From Petasospora fabianii (Eukaryota > Ascomycota > Saccharomycetes > Phaffomycetales > Wickerhamomycetaceae): a stretch of DNA of 64,000 nt. This document shows positions 51,067 through 60,717 of this stretch, one piece after another. Made by a program: the position numbers and the translations under genes. Numbering within the stretch: the first letter of the stretch is position 1; each line of letters opens with the position of its first letter. The stretch spans positions 2,294,001 to 2,358,000 of the forward strand of contig CP048715.1 in the NCBI GenBank assembly GCA_022641835.1. Direction: 5' to 3'. The notes beneath the pieces are model-generated. The model worked only from the letters and a program-made list of their open reading frames with translations, was not told the DNA's origin and made no database searches.

Positions 51067-54000
51067 TTACCCGTGTCTTAAGTCCATTTCCTCAGCAATC
51101 TCCCTTGCGAGAGGGTGCTTCTCAATCACACGCGATGATGCCATTGGTTTTTGGCTCTGATTGGCAACCCTTTTCTTCTCTGGCGATGCTGCTACTGCTG
51201 GAATCTTGTAGACCTTATCAGCGTCGGGTGGTAAGTCAAGGCACCATCCACGAGAATCCATAATTTTAACAAATGCGTCGAGTGTCTCAAAAGACTGAAG
51301 TGTACTTTTGGATCCAATTATAATCAATTTCGAACGAGCTCTAGTAATGGAGACATTCAATCTTCTCCATTCCTTCAACAAGCTTCCGACATTGTTATTC
51401 TTGTTGGACTTGACAAGTGATATGATCACACAATCCTTGTCTCTTCCCTGGAACTGATCTGCAGTCAACATTTCAATCTCTTGACGAGCAGCAAACTTTC
51501 TGTAGAACAGGCGAAGTTGTGCTCTATAGAATGACATGACACCAATGCTCTCTTGCGGCACACCTGCACGTATCATACATTCGACTACTTGGTACACCAA
51601 CTCGGCTTCTTTCTGGTTCTCAATATTCTCCTTGACACTTGTCTCATCGCACCCACCAACATTATCATGGTTCAAGAAGACAACCTTACGGTTCTCATCG
51701 AGGATCTGATTCATCCAATGGTTCTGAAGAGGAACATCATTGGACACAAGCTCCTTGATCTTCTGCTGATCTGGGATCTTCAAAGACTGGTTGGCAACAT
51801 TCTCGGATCCACACTTGAGACGACCCTCATAAATGATGGTGTTCGAGAGCAACATGATATCGGCGCACATTCTGTACTGGTAGCTCAAGTCAACCACAGC
51901 CTCGGGAAAGTCATCACTAAGAATCTTGAACAAAGAGCGGGAAAGACCAGCCTTCGCTTCCGGGTTCTGAATCAAAGGTGGCAACTGGTAATGATCACCA
52001 ACCAAGACGAACTTGTCACAGAATCTCAATGGGCCAAGGCAGACTGGCATGGATACCTGGGACGACTCGTCAACAATGCAGTAGTCAAATCTTCTCTCGT
52101 TGAAGACCCAGTCACCAATTCCCAAACATGTAGTTGCAACGACAGGCGGATCCAAAAACACCTCCTTCAAGTCCTTGGCGTTTCTGATGTCCTTGTTCAA
52201 AGGGGAGAGTTCACGACAGTCTTGGTGGATCCTGGAAAGATTTCCAAGTCTCAGGATATCAATACCTTCGCCTTTGATTTTCATCAAAATGTTATCAACA
52301 GCAGAATGAGTATAAGAAGTTAATAACACTGTTTTGTTGTTTTTCACTAGAAATCTGATGAGTTGAGCGATGACAGTAGTTTTACCAGTACCAGGCATAC
52401 CCAACAACAAACTGAAGTCATTAGCGGAGAGAACCTTGTCAAAAGCCTTAATCTGGTCTCCGTTGAATGTGTGGTCTTGCGCAAGATCATACGGGAGTGG
52501 AGTCTTGTTGAATGTTGGGTTTGTACCCTCCACAAGCAGCTCACGTCTCCTGTGGTCACCATCCTTGAGAAACAAATTGAGCAAGTTGAAGCGAGCCAGC
52601 TTCATACCATGAAACATCTCATCCTTATCGATTCTGAAAGTCAAGTCAGCATCGTAGTCGTTTGGATCATCGAGGGGCCTCAAGACGGTCTGGAATGTTT
52701 GGTTGTTCTTGTAGTCGAAATCCTTTCCCTTCATGTTATTGTTCTTCAACCTTCTGTTGGTACTGACAACAACGGAGTCAGGTCTGACATTGACAATGAA
52801 ACCAGAGCAGAGAGCATAATGGCCACGTTCATCACTGACGATGATACGATCATGCTTAGAAAGCTGGGAGACGTTTAAAGGTGGTAGTTTGTTGTCCTCT
52901 TTTCTCTTGAAGGTGTAAATGTGGGTCATATTCTCCTCAGTCTCACCCTCTGTGGCGCCAGAAATAACAAGATTCGATAAGCACTTACCAGAAGTCTTCT
53001 CACGAGTCACGCTATCAGTAAGGAACAAATCTCTCTTTAACAAGTTGATCGTCCCTTCCTCCTTCGTAATCAAGTCATCCCAATAATGAAAGAAAGTCGT
53101 ATACTCTGGCTTGTCCAAGTGACTGGTGAGATTGGTGAAAAGGCCCGGAGCTAGGCCACTTCCCTCCTCAGTACCATTCTCTGTAAGCTTGTTCAAGGTC
53201 ATACACTCCTGGAGAGCGTAGCAGCGGTCACACTGACTCTGTCTGACAAGATCTGGCAAAGCTCTAGAACCCTCTTTCATGAATTCGGACAATGTGTTTC
53301 TTAACATCATGAGGTCTTTCAGTTCTCTTTTAGAGATCTCATTTTTGGTGGTCTCTCTGAGCTTAGTATAGACGAGCATGAAGAAGCTGACATCCATCTC
53401 ATAACGATCTTTCATCAAAAGAGTATAGAGTGCAGCCTGTGATTTGTGAGAGATTTGCATTCTAGCACCAGACTTCAACTCCATCGGAACAGCAAATTTA
53501 CCCTGGTTATGTGAGTCACTCAAGTAGGCCTCGATGGTGACGTCGATGAGTCCTCTGAGACCATATATCGGTGACCAAATGTTCTCCTCAATGTCAATGA
53601 TGTTGTTGGTAGAAAAGAGTGTTCTTTCCTTCTGGTGATTGATTCTCACTGATGATGATGGCTTAGCCGGATTTGGATTCTCCTTGACGTAGAGGTCAAA
53701 CCATGTTTTGATGTAAGGCAAATGTTGTTTCACCTGGTTTCTAATCGACTCCTTTGTTTCCTGGATTGACAAGATATCCAAGATGTATTGTTCAATCTCC
53801 TTCTCGACACATCCCTCCATGAAAGTTATATCACAGTGGTTCTCTCTCAAAACAGCCTGGAAGACTGAGTGAACAATTTCACCAACGATCAAGTAAATGT
53901 TACTCTCACCAGGAGAAGCGTATCTAGTCTTGATCACGGAGCGCCTTAGACAGTTTATTGTGTCACTGACCAAGGTCGCCGAGAGTAAAAGGTCTGGATT

Positions 54001-55536
54001 CCAAACCAACATGTTATCACTGTCCTTGTCAACAATACGACAAGAGTCACCGATGATGTGGATAACATCCTTTGGCTGGATGCTCAAAGTCTCCCATAAG
54101 TCTCTGATGAAGACCTTCGAAGTTTTGCCCTCACCATCAACAACCGTCATGATCTTCTGAGGCTTTCGTCTGCCTTCTGAAACATAATGGGTCTGCAAAA
54201 TATGTGTGACTTGAAATCGATGAACACCATCTCTCTGGACTGCACTCTTAGCCATATTCGCCTCCTCTTTGTGAAAACTATCGAACTTGGTATCGGTAGC
54301 CTCGATATCCTTTTTGAAAATGAGGTGTCCAGCACGATCGGCACTTTGGATGTGGCGTTCTTGTGTGGTCATCTTCAAAGGTGAGATCGTAGAGCTAGGA
54401 GCTGGAGCCTGGGTCTTAAGGACCAACATATCATTGAAACTGTCATCAAAGTCCGAAAGGTCATCCTCGTCGTTATTTTGCAGACTAGCTGGGGCAAGCT
54501 GTGGGGCTGGCGGACGTGCTGGTGAACTCTCGATCAAGACAGGTTGTTTCACTGTCTCGACGCTTGTCTTCACCTCAGCAATGGTTGTCGGAACTAAGAC
54601 TTCTTGTTGTTGAGTCTTCTTCCCCATCACCCTATCCAGCTCATTCATAAAATCTTCGCTGAAGTCATCGCTGAACACATCACTCGAATTCTCGTTCTTA
54701 ATCTGGTTTGGCTCTTCAGCTTCCTTGATTATAACGCCCTCTGCGAGTTGCTCCTTCCTCATGATGACGGGTACAGCTCTACTTGGAGTCTCATCTGGCG
54801 GTCTTGAAGGAGTATCTGTGCACAAGGGTGTATCCTTCAGATGTGAGTTTGGTGTAAATGGACTTGGACGGCTGGTACTTCTCTCAACGGTACTGATCAA
54901 GCTTGCAATATCTCTCTTCTTAGTTGTAGTTGGAACGGATATTGGAGTGGTGATCCCATTAAAGGAGCGAAGCAGTCGTTTTGTCTTGTCACTGAACGGT
55001 TTTCTCGTGGCTGACGGTACTGATGAATTACATTGTGGGAATGATCCGGACTTGCATGCCTTAGTCTTGTTCACCTCTGGTGATTGCTGTGTGGAAATGA
55101 GATTATCGTAATTGATACCCTCGTACTGATGTGGGAAGGACTTGAGAGGGTTGATTGGTGAGAGCTTGATGTTTTTGTAGTCCTGTTCTGGCGAAGATGG
55201 AATGTTTCTGCTGTTGTCGTTGCTTCCCAACTTTGTAATATCAAGAGTTCGTGATTGGCGTGGGGTAGGAGCCCAGTAAATGTCATCAGAGCTAAGGCTA
55301 TCCTTTGGCTTTACCGTCATGGTTGACTTTGGTGTTGATTTCTTATCCAACTTTCGGCTCGTATCAGACTTCAACTGTTTTAGAGGGGTCGACTGCGACT
55401 TAGCCGCTGGTCCAGTCAGCGTGTTTGTGGGACCAAAGACATATTTGGTACGTGCCTTGGTGGCGACCGGGGCATCATCGTGATTCTCCTTCTCATCACG
55501 CGGCCTTTTGGCCTCTCGTGTGCCTCCTTTGGCCAT
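51067..55536 (-). CDS. DNA2: Nuclease-helicase Dna2
   Basis: 1489 residues. A disordered N-terminus of about 400 residues with SP/TP sites, then the RecB-type nuclease with motif PMELKSG and the iron-sulfur cysteines CDRC...C (C-x2-C-x5-C), then a superfamily 1 helicase with Walker A GMPGTGKTT (Lys1052), DESSQ Walker B and the late motif TADQFQGRDKD and ITRARSKL. Dna2 trims long flaps in Okazaki fragment processing and resects broken ends in the nucleus. The length is close to yeast Dna2 (1522). An ACGCGT box lies about 145 bp upstream. Confidence 0.97.
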   Translation of the reverse strand: MAKGGTREAKRPRDEKENHDDAPVATKARTKYVFGPTNTLTGPAAKSQSTPLKQLKSDTSRKLDKKSTPKSTMTVKPKDSLSSDDIYWAPTPRQSRTLDITKLGSNDNSRNIPSSPEQDYKNIKLSPINPLKSFPHQYEGINYDNLISTQQSPEVNKTKACKSGSFPQCNSSVPSATRKPFSDKTKRLLRSFNGITTPISVPTTTKKRDIASLISTVERSTSRPSPFTPNSHLKDTPLCTDTPSRPPDETPSRAVPVIMRKEQLAEGVIIKEAEEPNQIKNENSSDVFSDDFSEDFMNELDRVMGKKTQQQEVLVPTTIAEVKTSVETVKQPVLIESSPARPPAPQLAPASLQNNDEDDLSDFDDSFNDMLVLKTQAPAPSSTISPLKMTTQERHIQSADRAGHLIFKKDIEATDTKFDSFHKEEANMAKSAVQRDGVHRFQVTHILQTHYVSEGRRKPQKIMTVVDGEGKTSKVFIRDLWETLSIQPKDVIHIIGDSCRIVDKDSDNMLVWNPDLLLSATLVSDTINCLRRSVIKTRYASPGESNIYLIVGEIVHSVFQAVLRENHCDITFMEGCVEKEIEQYILDILSIQETKESIRNQVKQHLPYIKTWFDLYVKENPNPAKPSSSVRINHQKERTLFSTNNIIDIEENIWSPIYGLRGLIDVTIEAYLSDSHNQGKFAVPMELKSGARMQISHKSQAALYTLLMKDRYEMDVSFFMLVYTKLRETTKNEISKRELKDLMMLRNTLSEFMKEGSRALPDLVRQSQCDRCYALQECMTLNKLTENGTEEGSGLAPGLFTNLTSHLDKPEYTTFFHYWDDLITKEEGTINLLKRDLFLTDSVTREKTSGKCLSNLVISGATEGETEENMTHIYTFKRKEDNKLPPLNVSQLSKHDRIIVSDERGHYALCSGFIVNVRPDSVVVSTNRRLKNNNMKGKDFDYKNNQTFQTVLRPLDDPNDYDADLTFRIDKDEMFHGMKLARFNLLNLFLKDGDHRRRELLVEGTNPTFNKTPLPYDLAQDHTFNGDQIKAFDKVLSANDFSLLLGMPGTGKTTVIAQLIRFLVKNNKTVLLTSYTHSAVDNILMKIKGEGIDILRLGNLSRIHQDCRELSPLNKDIRNAKDLKEVFLDPPVVATTCLGIGDWVFNERRFDYCIVDESSQVSMPVCLGPLRFCDKFVLVGDHYQLPPLIQNPEAKAGLSRSLFKILSDDFPEAVVDLSYQYRMCADIMLLSNTIIYEGRLKCGSENVANQSLKIPDQQKIKELVSNDVPLQNHWMNQILDENRKVVFLNHDNVGGCDETSVKENIENQKEAELVYQVVECMIRAGVPQESIGVMSFYRAQLRLFYRKFAARQEIEMLTADQFQGRDKDCVIISLVKSNKNNNVGSLLKEWRRLNVSITRARSKLIIIGSKSTLQSFETLDAFVKIMDSRGWCLDLPPDADKVYKIPAVAASPEKKRVANQSQKPMASSRVIEKHPLAREIAEEMDLRHG

Positions 55537-55892
55537 TATATGGATCGAGTTAAATGAGCTGTTGGCCAGAAATGTTTACTGGAAGTTTGTAGGTTTGTAT
55601 TTGGCTGTGAATTTCGCCCCGATTTACGACTCATCGCCTGCTTCCAGGGTCTGTTTTGATCTCTTGCGCGTCTAGTCGCGACGCGTTTTGGCGTAGCGCT
55701 GCGAAATTTTGACTATTGTCACGTGCAGACTCTTAACACAGTCAGCTACATGGTCCCTCTATCAGTAAACCCGAGACATACACCTGTCTATCAACCGAAC
55801 TAAATAAAAAAAAAATTAACCCCGAACCCGAACCATCGAGGGTTAATGCCTTTCCCTCGAACTGAACCATTACAATCCTAAACCATCATGTC
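55537..55892 (-). promoter_or_regulatory. DNA2 promoter with MBF-type box
   Basis: ACGCGT at 55681-55686, flanked by GTCGCG, lies about 145 bp above the DNA2 ATG. Replication genes in yeasts are typically MBF targets. The other side is the SSH4 3' flank with an A-rich stretch at about 55805. Confidence 0.5.
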
Positions 55893-57242
55893 TCAACTCT
55901 CTGGGGACTCATCACGATCATCAATCAATCTCGCCTCATAATCATTTTCCTCGGCGGTATCCGCATCATCCAAGAGCTGATTCAACACCGTATTATGTTC
56001 CAGCTCAGTCAGCAAATTAGTATTATCCGACTCGTGCTGTTCATCCTCCTCATATGTAGGTGGTTGTGCCGGCAAAGTGTTCAAAGTGATGTTATCCTGT
56101 AAGCTATAGCTCGAAGACTCATAACCGGCATTCTCATAAAAGTCAGGAGGATTGATAACCTCATCATCATCCTCATTTGATGATTCGATGAGTAAATCCT
56201 GAGAACTGGAGTTGTAGTCGGGAAGTGGAGGTCTTGTGCCTTCTTTCAGAGCATACCCCCATTTTTTAATATTTGCCTCAATAAAGACGTATCCATACTG
56301 TCCCAAATTGACATGAACAGAACAAGGATTGTTGGAGCCGATGGTTGGGAATAGGTTATTCATTCTCATGCCCTTAATGTGTCCGCCTATCGACTTTTCA
56401 CTGACTTTCTTACCATTCCTCGTAAAGAAAATTGTACCGGAGCGAACACGATATCCAACACCAACGACATCACCTTGTTGAAGTTTTGGGAATGCAGAAG
56501 ACTCGGATTTTGGGAGCTTGAAGCTATTGTTGACGCGTCTTGAGCCATTCGAGTCATATGCAACCGAGTAGAGGTGTCTACCTGGGAGGCGGAAGTACGG
56601 GTATGGTTTAGTAGAAAGTCCCATAGACACTGTAGTATCGTTGGGCGAGTCGAGGCGGAAGATTTTGGTCTCAAAGTAATAGACGTCGTTGACTTTTGGG
56701 ATTGGGAGATTTGTCTGGATGGAGCACTGGTAGTCGAAACTATTAAAATTGATCTCTGTCTTGTCATTGATGTAGACGGCATCACTTGGGAGATTTGGGT
56801 CAGGAATAAACTCCCATGCTTCGACACCTTTCTCCTGGATGATGAGATGAGATGAGAGCGAGAGGGGGTCGTTGAAAGGTGGATGCTGCTTTATAAAATC
56901 TTGACCTGATCGATACAAGTTTTGTTCGTTTGGAGAAAGCTCACTTAGACGCTCCTCAATCTCAAACTCGTCATCGAGGGATCCCGGGATGGTGTTTTCC
57001 AGCTTGACCCTTCTTCGCCCGATGCAGATGCTTATGAGGGTATATGTGAGGACACCGGCAACGCCCAGAAGGAAGAGCCCCAAGATGATGGTAAGCATGA
57101 TAACGACCGCAAGAGTCGAGGCATCCTCGTCAGCCGCAGGAGCCAGCTCGGCAGCAGCGGTGACGCGGAAGTCGGAGGACACTGGCACAGCGCCCACCTG
57201 CCCGACGACGGCCACGAGTAGAGAGATCACCAGCCAGGGCAT
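55893..57242 (-). CDS. SSH4: Rsp5 adaptor Ssh4/Ear1, SPRY-domain membrane protein
   Basis: 449 residues from the ATG at 57242, which opens a hydrophobic leader (MPWLVISLLVAVVGQVGAV); the 122 codons above read as promoter. One membrane segment (about 45-75, VVIMLTIILGLFLLGVAGVL) is followed by a SPRY/B30.2 domain (about 150-310, with FPTIGSNNPCSVHVNLGQYG) and an acidic tail with a PPTY motif (394-397) that binds the Rsp5 WW domains. Ssh4 and Ear1 sort ubiquitinated cargo at endosomes and vacuole. The choice between the two paralogues is uncertain. Confidence 0.85.
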   Translation of the reverse strand: MPWLVISLLVAVVGQVGAVPVSSDFRVTAAAELAPAADEDASTLAVVIMLTIILGLFLLGVAGVLTYTLISICIGRRRVKLENTIPGSLDDEFEIEERLSELSPNEQNLYRSGQDFIKQHPPFNDPLSLSSHLIIQEKGVEAWEFIPDPNLPSDAVYINDKTEINFNSFDYQCSIQTNLPIPKVNDVYYFETKIFRLDSPNDTTVSMGLSTKPYPYFRLPGRHLYSVAYDSNGSRRVNNSFKLPKSESSAFPKLQQGDVVGVGYRVRSGTIFFTRNGKKVSEKSIGGHIKGMRMNNLFPTIGSNNPCSVHVNLGQYGYVFIEANIKKWGYALKEGTRPPLPDYNSSSQDLLIESSNEDDDEVINPPDFYENAGYESSSYSLQDNITLNTLPAQPPTYEEDEQHESDNTNLLTELEHNTVLNQLLDDADTAEENDYEARLIDDRDESPES

Positions 57243-57686
57243 GGTGCAGCTGGTATGTGGATTTGAAGCGGTGGAGGCCTGGGAAGAGTGGTTCCCGTTA
57301 AGAGTCGTGGGGTCTGTGGGGATAGGGGCTATGGCGGGGAAAAGCGGCGGTGGCGGCAGTAGCAGTGGCAGTGTCAGTGTCAGAGTGCTCGGTAAAGAGT
57401 GAGTGCCAGAGGGGATGCGGTAAGTGCTGTGAGTGTGAATGTGTGGAGGACCTGGTGTCCTTGCGTAAGCTCTGTGGTGGTGCCTTGTTGAGAGGAGTTT
57501 CTGTCTTGAGAGTTCAAGGTGAGTACACCTCCCAGTGGGTTGTCTGCCCTTTTGATAACGCACTGTCGCGAATTTCCAGCGCCCCAAGATCCTCCCTCTC
57601 TCACACACTTAACTCACACTCACAGATCAGACACATCCGCAAGAGTACTCCATCACCGCCACTCAGAACACCATAACACCCGCATC
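57243..57686. promoter_or_regulatory. SSH4/HUL5 divergent promoter
   Basis: A compact 444-bp region with no gene. It is unusually free of stop codons in two frames, one on each strand, which lengthens the open frames of both neighbours without matching their families. Confidence 0.5.
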
Positions 57687-60608
57687 ATGTCGCTCAACTT
57701 CAATGGGCAGCTTAAAAAGCGCACCGTCAATATCGGTGGAGGCTTCCGCCAAAACCGCTCTAACCTCCTACAGCAGACACAGCGCGAGCGAGAGCGCAGA
57801 GAGAAGGAGCGCCAGAGGGAGAAGGCATACACCACTATTCAGCGTGCCGTGAGGCGCAAAAGAGAGCTACACAGCTTCCACGAGACAATATCCCTGTCCT
57901 GGAATGAAGATTCTGTCAACAGCGGGAAGTACCGGCTCCCGACTCTCATATTTTGGTTCAACACATTCTACGCTGACATATACAGATCCAACCCAAATTC
58001 CTTACCCCAGATCACACTTCTCCACTCACTCGTCAATGGTAACTGCGAACTCCCGTACACATCAAAGGTAGGCCTTCTCACTACTATCTCTGAGACCATC
58101 CCGCGTCTCGACATCCACAGCGATGACGACATCTTTGCCTTCAATCTCCTTCTCGATATCGCTCTCACTATACACACGCCACCTGAACAGATAAAGAGGG
58201 CAAACATCCCGCTCATCCCAGCCATCTCTAAGATCGCCCAGCGGCTCACAGAAAACGCCGACTACTCTTGCTCGGATGATATCATTAAGGTGGTGAACAC
58301 CTATGCGGAGGTCGAACCGCTAGCTTATCTCAGTTTCCTCTCATCATCATGGCTCATAGGATATCCATCATTCAAAGTCAACTTCGCCGCTATCAGAAAG
58401 GGCTTCAATAATGGTATGAAACTCCCTTCAGATACTGATATCAAGATCAATATGCTCACTGGTATTATTGATGAGACTAAGAACTACGCCGATAAGGACT
58501 TCATTGCTGTGGTTGCCCACCTTGCAAGTAGCATCGACAGGGCCCTCCTCACCAGGGCGGAGGAACAGAGTTTAGACTATGACTCTACTGAATACATTGG
58601 GAACCATATGCTCGTTTCAGATCACGTCAATGAGAGTATCAAGAAGCTTTATTCCAGAGAATTCACGACCGCTGTTCCCTCAGTCGTTGAAGATACTAGA
58701 TTATTCTCCCTCTTGGCAGGTTCACTCATCACAATCAGGCCAAATCTCAAGTCAACGTTCATTATCTCGGTTCTTCCTGCTGTCTTCGGTCCATTGCTAG
58801 ACTCTCTTCTGGGTCACGACATGTTCAAGATGTTTTCCGATTATGACGAGAATGCTCTTGTTGGTATCTCCGCTGACTTCTTGAAGGATGTCTTTATCGA
58901 CCATCACGACTTTATCAGATATGAGCTCTATCTCTTTTTGGAACTTCTCCAGTATCGTCTTCTTGTCTCCAACGACTTTGACATATTTGGCCAATACGGT
59001 TTCACCAAGGAGAAATTTACTTTGCTCTCTATCTTCCTCAAGAAGTTCGTCTTCAACCTCATTTGGAACTCCAAGAAGATCACACAGTGCTTTGCTGCCA
59101 ACTCCTCACAGATCACGTTCTCTCCAAAGAAGTTTGAACAACTCTTTAAGCTTTCTATCACAGTCCTTTCACAAGTCTACCTCAAGGATACGAGACTCAA
59201 AGTTATGCCAGCCAATGCATGGCTCCTAAACTCTCAACGCCTTGAACTCAACCACCTCATTGACACAATTGCCGATTATGACGAGAAGAAAAACGAGGCT
59301 GCATATGACTCTGATGATGAAGGAGACTCATATATCAACTCGCTTCCTCAGGAGACACAGGCAAAGCTACAGATTTATCTCAAGACCCCATTCTTTATCT
59401 CTTTCCACAAGCGTGTTGAAATCTTCCAGGCCCTCATTGATCGTGATAGATCTCATCTCGGTCTCAACAACTCCGCCTCACTTTTCGGTATGGATTTCAT
59501 GCAACGTCGTCACATTGCTGAGATCCGCAGAGAACACCTTCTCAATGATGCATATGAGAGCTTTGGTAAGATGGGTGGCACTTTCAAGAATCAGCTCGCC
59601 ATCAGATTCATCAACAAACATGGGACTGAAGATGGTGTCGATGGTGGTGGTTTGACCAAGGAGTTCCTTACTGGTGTTGTGAAGGAGGGATTCAATGGAC
59701 TCTTCATTGAGAACTATAACCATGAGCTCTACCCAGACCCGGAGATCGGTATCAAATATCAGTACAGAGTTGATAGTGCTGAACAGCTGTTGAAGTTGAA
59801 CCATACCAACTTCATGGGCAAAGTCATTGGGAAATGTCTCTATGATCGTGTTCTTGTTGATGCTTGCTTTGCACCATTCTTCTTGACAAAGCTCAACAGG
59901 GACTTTAGGAACTCCTTTGATGATTTGAACTCGCTCGATCCAGATTTGTACGCGAACCTTGTCAAGTTGTTGAGTATGTCTGAAGAGGAATTGGCCGCCT
60001 TGGCGTTAACATTCAGTGTGGATGAAAGAGTTGGTAACAAGAGCATCACGATCAACCTGATTCCAAATGGGTCTATGGTACCTGTGACAACCTCAAACAG
60101 GCTCAAGTTCATCCACGAAATGTCAGACTACAAGCTTAACAAGGTTATCAACACCCAGTCGAACTCATTCCTTACTGGATTGTATGAGATCGTATCTAAG
60201 GATTGGTTGGCCATGTTCAACCCATATGAGCTTCAGATCCTCATTTCTGGTGAGACTGACATAAACATAACCGACCTGAAAACACACACCGTCTATGGTG
60301 GATTTAGTGAGCAGGACAAGACCATCACCGATTTCTGGGAGGTTGTTGAGGAGATGACCAACGAGGAAAAATCATTGCTTGTGAAGTTTGCCACATCTGT
60401 TCCGAGAGCTCCGCTTCTTGGATTCAAGGCACTCAATCCCCAGTTTGGTATCACAAATGCCGGTGGATTGAAGGAGCATAGTGACTCTTTGCCTACTGCC
60501 TCTACGTGTGTCAACTTGTTAAAGTTGCCAAACTATCAAAACAAGGAGAAGTTGAGACAGAAGTTGCTCTATGCCATCAAGGCTGAAGCGGGTTTTGATT
60601 TAAACTGA
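57687..60608 (+). CDS. HUL5: HECT ubiquitin ligase (E4) Hul5
   Basis: 973 residues from ATG 57687, chosen because MSLNFNGQLKKRTVN matches the family N-terminus; 56 upstream codons are excluded. A basic helix with an IQ-like segment (TTIQRAVRRKRELHSF) starts the protein and a HECT domain fills about 640-973, with GVDGGGLTKEF, DLKTHTVYGGF and the catalytic Cys941 in PTASTCVNLLKLP. Hul5 elongates ubiquitin chains at the proteasome and acts on misfolded proteins after heat. CTG codes the conserved Leu in DLKTHT. Convergent with BUD4 (109-bp gap). Confidence 0.93.
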   Translation: MSLNFNGQLKKRTVNIGGGFRQNRSNLLQQTQRERERREKERQREKAYTTIQRAVRRKRELHSFHETISLSWNEDSVNSGKYRLPTLIFWFNTFYADIYRSNPNSLPQITLLHSLVNGNCELPYTSKVGLLTTISETIPRLDIHSDDDIFAFNLLLDIALTIHTPPEQIKRANIPLIPAISKIAQRLTENADYSCSDDIIKVVNTYAEVEPLAYLSFLSSSWLIGYPSFKVNFAAIRKGFNNGMKLPSDTDIKINMLTGIIDETKNYADKDFIAVVAHLASSIDRALLTRAEEQSLDYDSTEYIGNHMLVSDHVNESIKKLYSREFTTAVPSVVEDTRLFSLLAGSLITIRPNLKSTFIISVLPAVFGPLLDSLLGHDMFKMFSDYDENALVGISADFLKDVFIDHHDFIRYELYLFLELLQYRLLVSNDFDIFGQYGFTKEKFTLLSIFLKKFVFNLIWNSKKITQCFAANSSQITFSPKKFEQLFKLSITVLSQVYLKDTRLKVMPANAWLLNSQRLELNHLIDTIADYDEKKNEAAYDSDDEGDSYINSLPQETQAKLQIYLKTPFFISFHKRVEIFQALIDRDRSHLGLNNSASLFGMDFMQRRHIAEIRREHLLNDAYESFGKMGGTFKNQLAIRFINKHGTEDGVDGGGLTKEFLTGVVKEGFNGLFIENYNHELYPDPEIGIKYQYRVDSAEQLLKLNHTNFMGKVIGKCLYDRVLVDACFAPFFLTKLNRDFRNSFDDLNSLDPDLYANLVKLLSMSEEELAALALTFSVDERVGNKSITINLIPNGSMVPVTTSNRLKFIHEMSDYKLNKVINTQSNSFLTGLYEIVSKDWLAMFNPYELQILISGETDINITDLKTHTVYGGFSEQDKTITDFWEVVEEMTNEEKSLLVKFATSVPRAPLLGFKALNPQFGITNAGGLKEHSDSLPTASTCVNLLKLPNYQNKEKLRQKLLYAIKAEAGFDLN

Positions 60609-60717
60609 GTCACATATACTACGAGTCAAATACACACTGTCCAATGGTGGACAGTCCAGATATTAATCAAAATAACACACTGTCTTTAGTCGTAAAATTT
60701 AAATATGATACATGCAT

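Noticed and set aside
57243-57608. N-terminal extension of the SSH4 frame
   Set aside because: The extension is proline/histidine-rich with no homology, precedes a clear signal-anchor ATG and overlaps the HUL5 promoter.
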